Assembly: GCA_023957275.1 (NCBI GenBank)
Contig: JAMLHF010000006.1
Span: forward strand, 32,494 to 96,493
Reading direction: 5' to 3'
Source of the DNA: Lentimicrobium sp.
GTDB lineage: Bacteria > Bacteroidota > Bacteroidia > Bacteroidales > Lentimicrobiaceae
Length of the DNA stretch: 64,000 nucleotides
Part shown: positions 18,251-26,987 of the stretch, piece after piece
Position numbering within the stretch: position 1 is the first letter of the stretch
Layout: each line of letters opens with the position of its first letter
Position numbers and translations under genes: made by a program
The notes under the pieces: generated by a model
Told to the model about the DNA's origin: nothing
What the model saw: only the letters and a program-made list of their open reading frames with translations
The model's database searches: none

Positions 18251-18688
18251 ATGAAGCATTTTTTATTTTTTTTCGCTGCGCTGTTGCTGATTACTTCGTG
18301 TAACAAACCATTTGTTAAAAAGGAACTGTTTGAGGATGGTTCCGTGAAATCGGAGAAAACCTTTATAAAGGTAGACGGTAAAGAGGAACTTCTGAAAGAG
18401 GTAGTTTTTCATCCGAACGGGAAAAAATATATTGAAGGGAATTACAAAAACGGGCTCAGGGAAGGATACTGGGCTTCATGGTATGAAGATGGTACCCTCT
18501 GGAGTGAAGGTGAATTCAGGGATGGGGAAAGCCATGGCAAACGTACTGTTTTTCATCCAAACGGAACCCTTTATTATGAAGGACGCTTTGAGAAGGGTAA
18601 AAGGGTTAGCCTGTGGAAGTTCTATGATGAAAACGGAAACCTTGTGAATGAAATTGACTATGACAAGGCTCCTGAAATGCGCAATTAG
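18251..18688 (+). CDS. lipoprotein with MORN/YwqK-like repeats
   Basis: A 145-residue lipoprotein: the signal peptide ends in ITSC with C17 as the acylated residue. The mature part holds repeats of the YwqK/MORN type (FHPNGKKYIEGNYKNGLREGYW, WYEDGTLWSEGEF, FHPNGTLYYEGRF), each about 23 residues with a G..Y/L..EG core. Such repeats form beta-sheet ribbons in Bacteroidota surface lipoproteins; the automatic name YwqK antitoxin is not supported by any toxin neighbour here. It starts 20 nt after pyrC and may be co-transcribed. Function unknown. Confidence 0.8.
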   Translation: MKHFLFFFAALLLITSCNKPFVKKELFEDGSVKSEKTFIKVDGKEELLKEVVFHPNGKKYIEGNYKNGLREGYWASWYEDGTLWSEGEFRDGESHGKRTVFHPNGTLYYEGRFEKGKRVSLWKFYDENGNLVNEIDYDKAPEMRN

Positions 18689-18749
18689 GCAGTCAGTGAA
18701 GTAGCTGGTTTTCTGAATGCTGATTTTTTAAAGTTGAATTCCGGCAGTT

Positions 18750-19481
18750 TTACTGTTTCAGTGCAGCTTTTGAGAATATATATTCCGGAATCTGCTGATC
18801 GAAACTAATGTGTGTGATAGTGAATTCCGTACCCTCACCCTGCTTGAGCATATCCTTGTATTTTACCGTTGACGGAAACCACCGGCCCTGCACCTTGATT
18901 ACATCCTTCATTTCCATAAGCTTCAGCATTTTGCCGCTCTTTGCATAGAGTTCCTGTTTCAGTGGCACAAACCTTTCGGCATCCACCCAGATTTTCTGTG
19001 AATAATACGCTACATCGGGAACCCTGGCAGTCAGTTCAAGCAGATAAACGCGGCGGTCTCCGATCATCGCCTCCCCGGTGACCCTGGCATCATAAACCTC
19101 ACTGAGCTTCCGGTCGTCCATCATATCCTCATAGGATAGGTCGCTGCCCATCACCGATTGTCTGAGCATATGTCCGGAAATCTGGATTGTACGGTCGGTA
19201 GAAGGTGAATAAATCCACAATTGCTTGTCCAGTTTTAGCATTTTGGTGCCTTTTTCCGCAGCTGGAGAAAGGTATTCGGTAAAAGATTGTCTGGAGCCTT
19301 CAGAATAGCTCTTTGACGTGATTGTCCGGCTGCTTCTCTTGCCGTGAATGGTCATACTGGATTCAAATACACGATTTTTCGACGACATATTGTCATCGAT
19401 TTTTTTCAGGATTGTATTTGCATCCTGGGCCGGGACAACATTCATCATCAGGACGAATGCGGTTATCAAGATTGATTTCAT
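18750..19481 (-). CDS. LolA-like outer-membrane lipoprotein-sorting protein
   Basis: A periplasmic protein of 243 residues if read from the ATG at 19481 (MKSILITAFVLMMN, signal peptide ending VVPAQ). An upstream ATG at 19505 adds eight residues. Features of the LolA/LppX-like half-barrel fold include SSRTITSKSYSEGSRQS, MLKLDKQLWIYSPSTDRTI and the DLSYEDMM segment common to this group. Family members shield acyl chains of lipoproteins or lipids during transport to the outer membrane. It is the last gene of the operon that encodes an ATPase, two FtsX-type permeases and an outer-membrane barrel, so it is the likely periplasmic carrier of that system. Confidence 0.82.
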   Translation of the reverse strand: MKSILITAFVLMMNVVPAQDANTILKKIDDNMSSKNRVFESSMTIHGKRSSRTITSKSYSEGSRQSFTEYLSPAAEKGTKMLKLDKQLWIYSPSTDRTIQISGHMLRQSVMGSDLSYEDMMDDRKLSEVYDARVTGEAMIGDRRVYLLELTARVPDVAYYSQKIWVDAERFVPLKQELYAKSGKMLKLMEMKDVIKVQGRWFPSTVKYKDMLKQGEGTEFTITHISFDQQIPEYIFSKAALKQ

Positions 19482-19567
19482 GCAGACTGTTGTTTTTGTT
19501 TTCATTTTTCTATGTCAGTGCAAGGCTGATTATTTGCCGTTTTTACAGCCGGAAGCGGTTCGGTGGT

Positions 19568-20842
19568 TTATGCTTCGAGTTCTTTGAAAAGTCTGGCTGT
19601 TTGCCGCCTGTAAATGCCGATTCCCGAGAGCATTGTTCCCAGTACAGTTGAAATCAACCCGGGAATAAATCCGATATAAAAGTCGGGTGGGGTAATCCGG
19701 GCCCTGATGGTATCCGGAAACATCACCGAAGCACCTTTCATCATTCCTGAAATATTGATGCCATAGGTTTGAATCAGCCAGGCGAAAAAGATTCCCAGGG
19801 CAGTGCCAATGACAGAGCCCGCAAGACCGATGATCACCGATTCCCAGATCATGCTCCGGTAAACATGGCCTTTTTCTTCGCCCATGGCCAGCCGTATGCC
19901 CACTTCGCCGTACCGGCGCAGGCCGCCAAGCAGCCCTGCATTCCACAATACCAGCGACATGGCAAAAATAAAGATCAGCGAAACATACATCGACCAGATT
20001 TCTGACATTGCTACATACTGCCCCATGTTCCCCTGCCGGCTGAGGCTTTTCATCACCGGACTGAACTCATCGTTGTTTGCGGATAATTTTTCATTAAAGT
20101 TATCCGCCATGCTGATTGCCAGGTCATTGTCATAGAATCCATTATCAAGGAATCCGAGGATTTCTCCGGCGGCATCGGGCATATCCAGGGCCATGCGCAC
20201 ATCCTTGATATCGGCAATGATGGTTCCCCTGTCCATGATTTCGATGCCGAAAGAGATGGTGCCGGCGACCACAAAGTTGGTCATGGTCATGCTTCCGTTC
20301 ATGGAAGAGCCGATCAGGGTAACTTTATCTCCCGGGTTAACTTTCAGCTTAATGGCGAAGGCATCACTCAGAAGAATTTCTCCCGGGAGTGACGGCATTT
20401 TACCCTGCCTCAGTGCTTTTTCGAGGTTCAGCCTTCGGGTTTCTGCACTTTCAGCCGATAACAGATCAATGCCGAATCCCATGGCCGGTCCCTGTGAACG
20501 GGTTTCACCCATTGAATCCGGGACATCGATCAGGCCGCCAAACTTAATGCGTGCCGACCAATCCGTATCAGGATAACCATCTCTCAGGGTTGCAAGCAAT
20601 TCCTCTGCATTCATCAGCGCCAGATCAAGAGGCATCTGATCCATGTTTTCGGCATAAGCCCTGGTCATAACTTTCACGTGTCCATGGGTGAATCTGGCAT
20701 TCATTTCGATGGTATCGCCCATGAATCCGGTAATGTAGGCATGCATCAGTACCGTAAGCATAACGCCGATGGTTACGACGATTATTGGCAGCCGGCTGCG
20801 GCTTTTATCGCGCCACAGACCTTTGATCAGGAATTTTATCAT
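19568..20842 (-). CDS. FtsX-like ABC transporter permease (second of pair)
   Basis: A 424-residue permease with the LolC/MacB topology: one N-terminal membrane helix (LPIIVVTIGVMLTVLMHAYI), a large periplasmic domain (about 45-270), then three C-terminal helices (VSLIFIFAMSLVLWNAGLL; IIGLAGSVIGTALGIFFAW; FIGFIPGLISTVLGTML). The cytoplasmic coupling segment GEVGIRLAMGEEKGHV sits between helices 2 and 3. Its ATG overlaps the stop of the preceding permease gene by ATGA, indicating translational coupling. The two permeases differ and likely form a heterodimer, as LolC and LolE do. Transport is probably extraction of a lipidated substrate from the inner membrane (inference). Confidence 0.87.
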   Translation of the reverse strand: MIKFLIKGLWRDKSRSRLPIIVVTIGVMLTVLMHAYITGFMGDTIEMNARFTHGHVKVMTRAYAENMDQMPLDLALMNAEELLATLRDGYPDTDWSARIKFGGLIDVPDSMGETRSQGPAMGFGIDLLSAESAETRRLNLEKALRQGKMPSLPGEILLSDAFAIKLKVNPGDKVTLIGSSMNGSMTMTNFVVAGTISFGIEIMDRGTIIADIKDVRMALDMPDAAGEILGFLDNGFYDNDLAISMADNFNEKLSANNDEFSPVMKSLSRQGNMGQYVAMSEIWSMYVSLIFIFAMSLVLWNAGLLGGLRRYGEVGIRLAMGEEKGHVYRSMIWESVIIGLAGSVIGTALGIFFAWLIQTYGINISGMMKGASVMFPDTIRARITPPDFYIGFIPGLISTVLGTMLSGIGIYRRQTARLFKELEA

Positions 20843-22014
20843 TGCAGTTTCCCCCTTAATGCATCGGTTGGATTCATTTTGGCAATTTTTCGCGAAGGCA
20901 GATAACTCACGATGGTGGTGGTGATGGTAACAATCACGATGGTGGTGATGACAAGGCCCAGACTGTAGACAGGGTAAAGTGTCTGGGCAATGGCCATGCC
21001 GAATTCGCTGGTGTCAACGGGCATGGTCCAGCCCGCTTTGGCCTGCCAGGCCAGGAAAGGCAGGCCATAGGCCGCAGCCACAACAGCAGCCAGTATGGCA
21101 TGCATGCTGCCCTCAACGGTAAAAAGTCCCACCACCTGCTGCCGCGTATAGCCCAACGCAATGTAGGTGCCGATTTCCTTCTGCCGCCGGAAAATGGACA
21201 GCACCTGGGTGTCGAAAATGGCCAGCATAGCCAGCAGGAGCAGGATCCCGTAAAGGATGGACTGGCCGGCCGATTTGGTTTTGATCATTTCATCCACCTG
21301 CCTGGTAAGCTCCTCGCTGGTTTTCAATACCCATCCGGCCACTTCCTGACGGGGAAGATCACTGCTGCGAAAGGTAACAATGGTCGCTTCTCCCGGCAAC
21401 AGCAACATTTCCTGAAGTTTATCCAGGGCAATATAAACCTGTCCGGCATCTATGGCCGGCACACTGGCATTGAAGATGCCGCAGATCAGGATGTCAGTGG
21501 CATCGAAGGTACCATTGGCATCGCGCCAGCGAAGGGTGACATAATCCCCTGCAGAAAGATGGCTGGTTTTTGCCATCATTGCTCCGATAATTGCCGGGGT
21601 GGCGTCAGTGGCAGAATCTAGCAGACGGGTAGGTAGCTGAAAAATTGACTGATCAGGATTTATTCCTCTCAACATCACCTGCATCATCCGCCCTTCCGGG
21701 TAAATGTTGGCCTGAGTGATCAGTACCGGTTCCATTTCGCCGGCAGCAACTGCGGCCAGAAATTCACCTGGCACAGGAGCGTGGCTTTCGCTGAGGGTAA
21801 AGGGATCGTATGGATCGTAGGCTTCATGCCAGTACTGCCCTCCGCCGATTTCCCAGTTGGTCATGTCGGTTTTAGCCTGATGATCCCAGCCGGTCATCAC
21901 GCCCTTCAGCCAGATAATGACGACAAATGAGAACGAAAGCACTATCACATTGAGCCAGGTTCTCAGTCCGGCGCCGATCAGATTGCGATATGCCAGTTTG
22001 ATTGCTAATTTCAT
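20839..22014 (-). CDS. FtsX-like ABC transporter permease (first of pair)
   Basis: A 391-residue permease related to the downstream one: N-terminal helix (TWLNVIVLSFSFVVIIWL), periplasmic domain (about 45-260), then helices at ILYGILLLLAMLAIFDTQVL, the HAILAAVVAAAYGLPFLAW region and SLGLVITTIVIVTITTTIV. The coupling segment reads KEIGTYIALGYTRQQVVGLF. It begins 10 nt after the ATPase gene and overlaps the next permease gene by 4 nt. It fits a LolC/LolE or MacB-like exporter. No membrane-fusion protein is encoded nearby, which argues against a MacAB-type drug or peptide pump. Confidence 0.87.
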   Translation of the reverse strand: MKLAIKLAYRNLIGAGLRTWLNVIVLSFSFVVIIWLKGVMTGWDHQAKTDMTNWEIGGGQYWHEAYDPYDPFTLSESHAPVPGEFLAAVAAGEMEPVLITQANIYPEGRMMQVMLRGINPDQSIFQLPTRLLDSATDATPAIIGAMMAKTSHLSAGDYVTLRWRDANGTFDATDILICGIFNASVPAIDAGQVYIALDKLQEMLLLPGEATIVTFRSSDLPRQEVAGWVLKTSEELTRQVDEMIKTKSAGQSILYGILLLLAMLAIFDTQVLSIFRRQKEIGTYIALGYTRQQVVGLFTVEGSMHAILAAVVAAAYGLPFLAWQAKAGWTMPVDTSEFGMAIAQTLYPVYSLGLVITTIVIVTITTTIVSYLPSRKIAKMNPTDALRGKLQ

Positions 22015-22024
22015 GGCTCAGTGA

Positions 22025-22726
22025 TTAATTGGACCTGATGATTTCATCTTTATCGACCCTGCCGTCAAGCAGGAAAATTTTACGGTGAAGGTAACTGATC
22101 ACCTTTTCGTCATGGGTAGCGAAGATAAAAGTGGTCTTTAATTCGCGGTTGAGCGTTTCCATGGTTTGCAGGATATGATGCGAATTACTGGCATCGAGGT
22201 TGGCCGTTGGCTCATCGGCCAGTACCAGGGATGGCTTTTTCACCATAGCCCTTGCAATGGCTACCCGCTGGCATTGGCCGCCCGAGAGCTGGGGAGGTTT
22301 GGATCTGATCTTGTCGGTCAGTCCCACCCATTCCAGGGCTTCCATGGTCATCCGGTGTCTTTCGGCCGACGGCAGGTTAAGCAACAGCAACGGGAACTCC
22401 ACATTTTCGTAAACAGTATGCACAGCCAGGAGATTGTAACTTTGAAAGATAAACCCAATGTTCTCCTTTCGCAGGCGTGCTGCCTGTCTGGCGTTGAGTT
22501 TTCCGATAGATCTGCCCAGTACCAGCGCTTCCCCTTCGGAGGGCACATCCAATGAACCCAGGATGTTGAGCAGGGTGGTCTTGCCGGATCCGCTCGGACC
22601 GATCAGTCCGGCAAATTCACCATTGCCGAAGTGCAGGCTGATGCCGCGCAGGGCCGTGAATTCCTCCTTTCCCATAGGGAAACGTTTGAAAAGGTTATTA
22701 GTAATGATAATGCTGTTGTTTTCCAT
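22025..22726 (-). CDS. ABC transporter ATP-binding protein (LolD/MacB-like)
   Basis: A 233-residue ATPase subunit with Walker [14 protein letters not shown]-loop FQSYNLLAV, signature [15 protein letters not shown], Walker [12 protein letters not shown] and switch histidine FATHDE. The sequence belongs to the LolD/MacB/FtsE group, which pairs with FtsX-fold permeases and acts by mechanotransmission rather than by a classic transport channel. The two permease genes follow directly. It drives the putative lipid or lipoprotein export system of this operon. Confidence 0.93.
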   Translation of the reverse strand: MENNSIIITNNLFKRFPMGKEEFTALRGISLHFGNGEFAGLIGPSGSGKTTLLNILGSLDVPSEGEALVLGRSIGKLNARQAARLRKENIGFIFQSYNLLAVHTVYENVEFPLLLLNLPSAERHRMTMEALEWVGLTDKIRSKPPQLSGGQCQRVAIARAMVKKPSLVLADEPTANLDASNSHHILQTMETLNRELKTTFIFATHDEKVISYLHRKIFLLDGRVDKDEIIRSN

Positions 22727-22742
22727 GAACGACCGCCTTTGT

Positions 22743-23879
22743 TTAATGCGTGTAAACCATCATGATTTGTATGCCTTTTCCGGCAAAGTAATTATTTTCC
22801 GATGCCTGTGCAGGGATCAGGTAAGTTTCGGGATTATAATATGCCATGAGATAAAACTGAAAAGCACCGACCAGCTTTTTATAGTTGACAAAACTATAGG
22901 CATTCCGGTTTTCCCAGTCAAAGTAAACAATGGTACTGATATTGCCGGTGATGCTGAGGGGGTAGGAGAGTGTTACTCCGGTAAAAGCGAGTGAATTCTT
23001 ATACCGGAATGCTTTTTCTCCTGTTGCGGCAATCAGGTTTTCGGCGATAATATTCAGGCCATTACCGATGCCAAAAGTGTAATCCATTCCCAGGGTGAGC
23101 AAATCCTGTTGTGTCAGCTCACCGAAATCGTGTAAACCGGTATGCGTGGCTTCGAACCACAGGCCGGCGCCGGCATCCCATCTGCCATCAATGCCAATGC
23201 GGTTCTCAGGCATCCTGGCGACTTGCCTGAAGCCTGCCGGGTTTTCGCGGGTGTCGGTTATCCGGTGATGGTAGCTCAGCCCGATTTCTCCTGAGAAAAC
23301 AGGCAGTTGCAGCCGTCCGCCCGCTTCAGGGATTTTTGCGTTGGTTCCGGTGAACTCCCAGGTTTTGGGCTTATCCGAAGGGTAAAGCACCCAGAGCCAG
23401 ATATTGGCATTGTTCAGAAAGTAGTATCTGCCCAGCAATCCCCAGACACCATCGGTTAACTGCAAGGGATCGCGGGGATCCACCTGGTCGAACCACATCA
23501 GCGGCCTAAGCATCTGCGCCGATCCGAAGTTGATTTTCTGCAAACCCAGCCGCACTTCAAACTGCCGGCCGGAGTATCGCAGCCAGGCGCGGTAAGGTTT
23601 GCCGGCTGCATTTCCTGTAAGGGAGTCAAACGGCCTGATACCTGTGTTTGCGTTCAGGTTCAGGCTAAATTCAACGTCGAATTTCCTGTTTCCGCTGCTA
23701 AGTTCATAGTTTAACTGAGGAATGTACCTTACCCCTGAATTCAGGGATAGTTTCTGATCCGGATTGAAATTGATCCATGCCGAAGCCTGCCCCCCGAAAA
23801 TCAGCGAATCGCGGTGTTGGGCAGCAGCCCCCTTGAGAAGGGAAACAGTCAGTATCGTTATGAGGGCCAGCCGATGCAT
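22743..23879 (-). CDS. outer-membrane beta-barrel protein of the ABC operon
   Basis: A 378-residue secreted protein with signal peptide (to GAAAQ) and alternating hydrophobic/aromatic strands throughout (FEVRLGLQKINFGSAQMLR, LWFEATHTGLHDFG, AFQFYLMAYYN), as in porin-like or DUF1302-like barrels of about 16 strands. No TonB plug is present. It lies 2 nt after the TetR gene and 16 nt before the ATPase gene, so it belongs to the same transcript. The layout barrel + ATPase + permeases + LolA-like protein suggests an envelope-spanning route to the outer membrane. The exact barrel family is not recognised. Confidence 0.72.
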   Translation of the reverse strand: MHRLALITILTVSLLKGAAAQHRDSLIFGGQASAWINFNPDQKLSLNSGVRYIPQLNYELSSGNRKFDVEFSLNLNANTGIRPFDSLTGNAAGKPYRAWLRYSGRQFEVRLGLQKINFGSAQMLRPLMWFDQVDPRDPLQLTDGVWGLLGRYYFLNNANIWLWVLYPSDKPKTWEFTGTNAKIPEAGGRLQLPVFSGEIGLSYHHRITDTRENPAGFRQVARMPENRIGIDGRWDAGAGLWFEATHTGLHDFGELTQQDLLTLGMDYTFGIGNGLNIIAENLIAATGEKAFRYKNSLAFTGVTLSYPLSITGNISTIVYFDWENRNAYSFVNYKKLVGAFQFYLMAYYNPETYLIPAQASENNYFAGKGIQIMMVYTH

Positions 23880-23881
23880 CT

Positions 23882-24487
23882 TTATTGGTTTTCAGGTGCT
23901 GAGGGATCGGGGGATATTCCGTAAGTGAATAAACGGGCCATCTCCATTATTACCCCTGCAGGACCTCCGCAGAGGCTGGTAAGGTAGGGATCGTTGAAAA
24001 GGTCCGTTACCTTTTGAGAAATATACAGTAACAATTCAGGCTTCATGTCTTTCCGGAATACCCCCTGCAACTGCGCCTGCCTGTAAACATCCAGAATGGT
24101 TCCCCACGATGTTGCAGTCTTTTGTTCAATATGCGCTTTAAGCCCGCTTCCGTTGTCCGAATAAAAATCATTGATAAAATCACTGCTGATATTGTTTACA
24201 GATGCTGATTTCATCAGCAGTATGTGCTTCATTTTTTCAGGGACAGTTAAATCGGATTGCATGATCTGCCTGAACTGCTCTATGGCCTTTTCCACTTCAT
24301 TGTCAAAAATTGTCTTCGCCAGGGCTGCTTTATCTTTAAAATAGCGGTAAAAAGTCATTTTACTGACACCAGCCGCTCTGCAGATTTCATCAACCGTGAC
24401 TTTCCGGAAGCCATACTTCCAGAAAAACTCGCGCCCCGCTTCCAGTATGGCAACCTCTTTTTTACTTTCAGGCTTTACGACAATCAT
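23882..24487 (-). CDS. TetR/AcrR family transcriptional regulator
   Basis: A 201-residue regulator read from ATG at 24487 (MIVVKPESKKEVAILEAG). The N-terminal helix-turn-helix is clear: FWKYGFRKVTVDEICRAAGV then SKMTFYRYFKDKAAL. The C-terminal part is an all-helical ligand-binding domain. It is the first gene of the operon with the outer-membrane barrel and the ABC system, 2 nt before the barrel gene. A promoter and inverted repeats sit immediately upstream, so autoregulation with repression of the whole operon is likely. An ATG at 24511 would lie inside the promoter and is not used. Confidence 0.88.
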   Translation of the reverse strand: MIVVKPESKKEVAILEAGREFFWKYGFRKVTVDEICRAAGVSKMTFYRYFKDKAALAKTIFDNEVEKAIEQFRQIMQSDLTVPEKMKHILLMKSASVNNISSDFINDFYSDNGSGLKAHIEQKTATSWGTILDVYRQAQLQGVFRKDMKPELLLYISQKVTDLFNDPYLTSLCGGPAGVIMEMARLFTYGISPDPSAPENQ

Positions 24488-24508
24488 AATAATGTTACTA
24501 AAACAGTA

Positions 24509-24539
24509 CAAAAATACAATTGTAGTATAGTTTTGTCAA
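24509..24539 (-). promoter_or_regulatory. promoter of the TetR-ABC operon with palindromic operator
   Basis: On the minus strand TTG (plus 24537-24539) is followed after 20 nt by TATTTTTG (plus 24509-24516), matching the Bacteroidota -33/-7 consensus well. The spacer and -7 element overlap the perfect palindrome TACAATTGTA (24515-24524). It is flanked by imperfect arms AAAACAGTAC (24500-24509) and GTATAGTTTT (24525-24534), which match in 8 of 10 positions when inverted. This is the natural place for the TetR operator. Confidence 0.65.
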
Positions 24540-24887
24540 GTTTTTCCGCAAATATTTTTTGCGGAAATTCGACTAAAATTGTAATATATTGTTATTCAAT
24601 ATACTATATGGAAAAACTTGTCAATCGTAAGATTTGAATGGGAAAAGAAGTAAAGAGTTGCCTGTGCATGACCAATGGGACACCTCCTGCGGACGACATA
24701 GTCGCAGGCAGATTGAAGGGCCACTTCAGGATTCTTTCCTGCTTTCAGGAAGCGGCTTCGGTTCTTTCTTTAAACCTTATAAAGGACAACCGGAAAAGAT
24801 GGTCCCGGAAAGGATGAAAATGCTGCAAAGCAATGCGGGCGTTTCAAAGGTAGTCTGTTAATTCAATGAAGAACTCCTGGCAAAGAT
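24540..24887. other. intergenic region between fumarase and TetR operon
   Basis: No convincing gene. The left part is AT-rich with the inverted repeats noted separately. A 59-residue reading frame on the plus strand (24638-24817, MGKEVKSCLCMTNG start) has no recognisable family, no ribosome-binding site and ordinary composition. I regard it as probably non-coding. Confidence 0.4.
24543..24567. repeat. perfect 10-bp inverted repeat upstream of the TetR promoter
   Basis: TTTCCGCAAA (24543-24552), loop TATTT, then TTTGCGGAAA (24558-24567). A second, wider inverted pair is CAAGTTTTTCC (24537-24547) and GGAAAAACTTG (24610-24620). These may be extra regulator sites or a terminator-like hairpin. 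Confidence 0.5.
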
Positions 24888-26492
24888 TCAGAGTTGTTCA
24901 AAAAAGTCATTTCCTTTATCGTCGACAATAATGAAGGCCGGGAAGTTTTCAACTTTGATTTTCCTGACAGCCTCCATCCCCAATTCTTCAAAATCAATGA
25001 CTTCAACGGACTTAATGTTGGATTTGGCCAGGATGGCGGCAGGACCTCCGATGGAACCGAGGTAGAATCCGCCGTTTTGTTTGCAGGCTTCGGTTACGGT
25101 TTTGCTGCGGTTTCCCTTGGCAAGCATAATCAGGGAGCCGCCCATTTTCTGGAATTGATCCACGTAAACGTCCATTCGTCCGGCCGTGGTTGGGCCGAAG
25201 CTACCCGAGGCCATTCCTTTAGGCGTTTTAGCCGGGCCTGCGTAATACACCGGGTGGTTTTTAAAGTAGCCGGGCATGGGCTTACCTTCGTCTATCATCT
25301 GTTTGATGCGGGCATGGGCAATGTCGCGGGCTACCACCAGTGTGCCGTTAAGACTCAGCCGGGTTTTTACGGGGTATTTCGACAATTCGGCCAGTACTTC
25401 CTCCATCGGCCGGTCGAGGTTGATCTCAACGGCAGGTTTCATCCCGGGGGCTGAAGCCGGGACATACTTCGCCGGATTTTTTTCCAGTTCTTCCAGAAAG
25501 ATACCCTCTTCGGTGATCTTTGCCCTGATATTCCGGTCGGCACTGCAGCTGACCCCTATGCCTACGGGACAGGAAGCAGCATGCCTCGGCAAACGGATCA
25601 CCCTGACATCATGTACAAAATATTTACCCCCAAACTGGGCCCCTATGCCGACTTCCTGGCAGATGCGGGTAATTTTTTCTTCCCATTCAAGGTCGCGGAA
25701 TGCCTGACCACCTTCGTTTCCACTGGTGGGCAGGTGATCGTAATAACCTGCAGAGGCCTTTTTTACGGCTGTTAGCGTGGCTTCCGCCGAAGTGCCGCCG
25801 ATTACCACAGCCAGGTGGTAAGGCGGGCAGGCGGAAGTGCCCAGGTCCATGATTTTCTCTTTGATAAATTTTGTCAGCGCTTCCTCGTTCAGCAGTGATT
25901 TGGTTTGCTGATACAGAAATGATTTGTTCGCGGAACCGCCGCCTTTGGTAATAAACAGAAATTCATACTTGTTGCCGGGCTCAGTGTAAAGATCAATCTG
26001 GGCGGGCAGATTGGTTCCGGTATTTTTTTCTTCGGTCATGGTAAACGGAACTACCATGGAATAGCGGAGATTGCGGTCGCGATAGGTCTCAAAAATGCCT
26101 TTTGACAGATATTCGGCATCATCCACGCCGGTATAAACATTTTCGCCCTTTTTACCGATTACAATTGCTGTGCCGGTATCCTGGCAGGTGGGCAGCTCTC
26201 CTTCGGCCGATATCACCTGGTTCATCAGCATGGTGTGGGCAACAAAGCGGTCATTGTCGGTAGCTTCGGGATCGGCAAGGATATCGGCAAGTTTCTGCAA
26301 ATGTCCGGGTCTGAGAAAAAAAGATACATCCGAAACGGCTTCACGGGCCAGCAGGGACAGTCCTTCGGGCGCGACTTTCAGGATTTTCCGCCCGTCGGTC
26401 TCAACGGTTGAAACGTACTCAGTGGTCAGCAATCTGTAAGGTGTAAGATCCTTCGTTACCGGGAATGGTTTCTGGTATCTGAAATCAGCCAT
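24888..26492 (-). CDS. class I fumarate hydratase
   Basis: A 534-residue iron-sulfur fumarase that interconverts fumarate and malate. N-terminal and C-terminal (beta-like) domains are fused as in FumA/FumB. Candidate [4Fe-4S] ligands are C103 ([10 protein letters not shown]), the cysteine in [10 protein letters not shown] and the one in GVSCSADRN. Other signatures are [23 protein letters not shown] and [14 protein letters not shown]. The class I cluster is oxygen-labile, which suits an anaerobic or microaerophilic host. The gene stands alone with about 495 nt of AT-rich DNA upstream. Confidence 0.95.
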   Translation of the reverse strand: MADFRYQKPFPVTKDLTPYRLLTTEYVSTVETDGRKILKVAPEGLSLLAREAVSDVSFFLRPGHLQKLADILADPEATDNDRFVAHTMLMNQVISAEGELPTCQDTGTAIVIGKKGENVYTGVDDAEYLSKGIFETYRDRNLRYSMVVPFTMTEEKNTGTNLPAQIDLYTEPGNKYEFLFITKGGGSANKSFLYQQTKSLLNEEALTKFIKEKIMDLGTSACPPYHLAVVIGGTSAEATLTAVKKASAGYYDHLPTSGNEGGQAFRDLEWEEKITRICQEVGIGAQFGGKYFVHDVRVIRLPRHAASCPVGIGVSCSADRNIRAKITEEGIFLEELEKNPAKYVPASAPGMKPAVEINLDRPMEEVLAELSKYPVKTRLSLNGTLVVARDIAHARIKQMIDEGKPMPGYFKNHPVYYAGPAKTPKGMASGSFGPTTAGRMDVYVDQFQKMGGSLIMLAKGNRSKTVTEACKQNGGFYLGSIGGPAAILAKSNIKSVEVIDFEELGMEAVRKIKVENFPAFIIVDDKGNDFFEQL

Positions 26493-26987
26493 AATGGTAT
26501 TGTTTTAATATGTAATTGAAAATCAGTTAAAATCCGGAATGAGTTCCGCAACTCATTGCCATGATAAAGATAAGAATAATCAAAGTAGTGTATGCTGCTT
26601 TTTATTTCAGGCGAAACAACTTGCGCCTGCATTTGCATGACATATTTCTTAAATAACTATATATCAACAAAATATTGGCCATTTCTAAAAAACTTTCCGG
26701 CAGTATTTTTTATTCCATAACCCGGAAAAAAGTTTTATTTATACCGGTATAATGCAATGACCTGACTAACCCTTGCAATCAGGGAATTAGATAATACAAA
26801 GTGAATTATAATTCCAGTAACATGATGATAACAAGTATTTATCAGATTAAAAAAGTATTTATTCACATATTCTCATGCCTATAAGTTTGTTGAACTTTTT
26901 TCAGAGCATTCTGTGAATGTTTACTCATCCGGATGATCAAAAGGTGTTTTTGTTTGTTAATTTTGTATTATAAAAAACGGAGGATAC
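26493..26987. other. AT-rich intergenic region
   Basis: No gene seen. It lies between the fumarase and T9SS-protein starts, so it should hold both divergent promoters. It contains the perfect palindrome GAATTATAATTC (26803-26814) within a 16-mer, AAAGTGAATTATAATT, that recurs at 33699-33714 upstream of the histidine kinase operon. Confidence 0.6.
26958..26965 (+). promoter_or_regulatory. -7 promoter element, with a strong ribosome-binding site downstream
   Basis: TAATTTTG fits TAnnTTTG and lies 22 nt before the ATG at 26988. Between them is CGGAGGA, an unusually good Shine-Dalgarno sequence for this genome. Confidence 0.5.

Noticed and set aside
18251-18688. Antitoxin of a toxin-antitoxin pair (YwqK name)
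   Set aside because: It is a lipoprotein with MORN-like repeats and there is no toxin gene beside it.
19568-22726. MacB-type antibiotic or peptide efflux pump
   Set aside because: No membrane-fusion protein or TolC-like gene is present, while a LolA-like carrier and a porin-like barrel are. The two permeases are separate from the ATPase, as in LolCDE.
24638-24817. 59-codon plus-strand reading frame near fumarase
   Set aside because: No family resemblance and no translation signals; kept only as part of the intergenic note.
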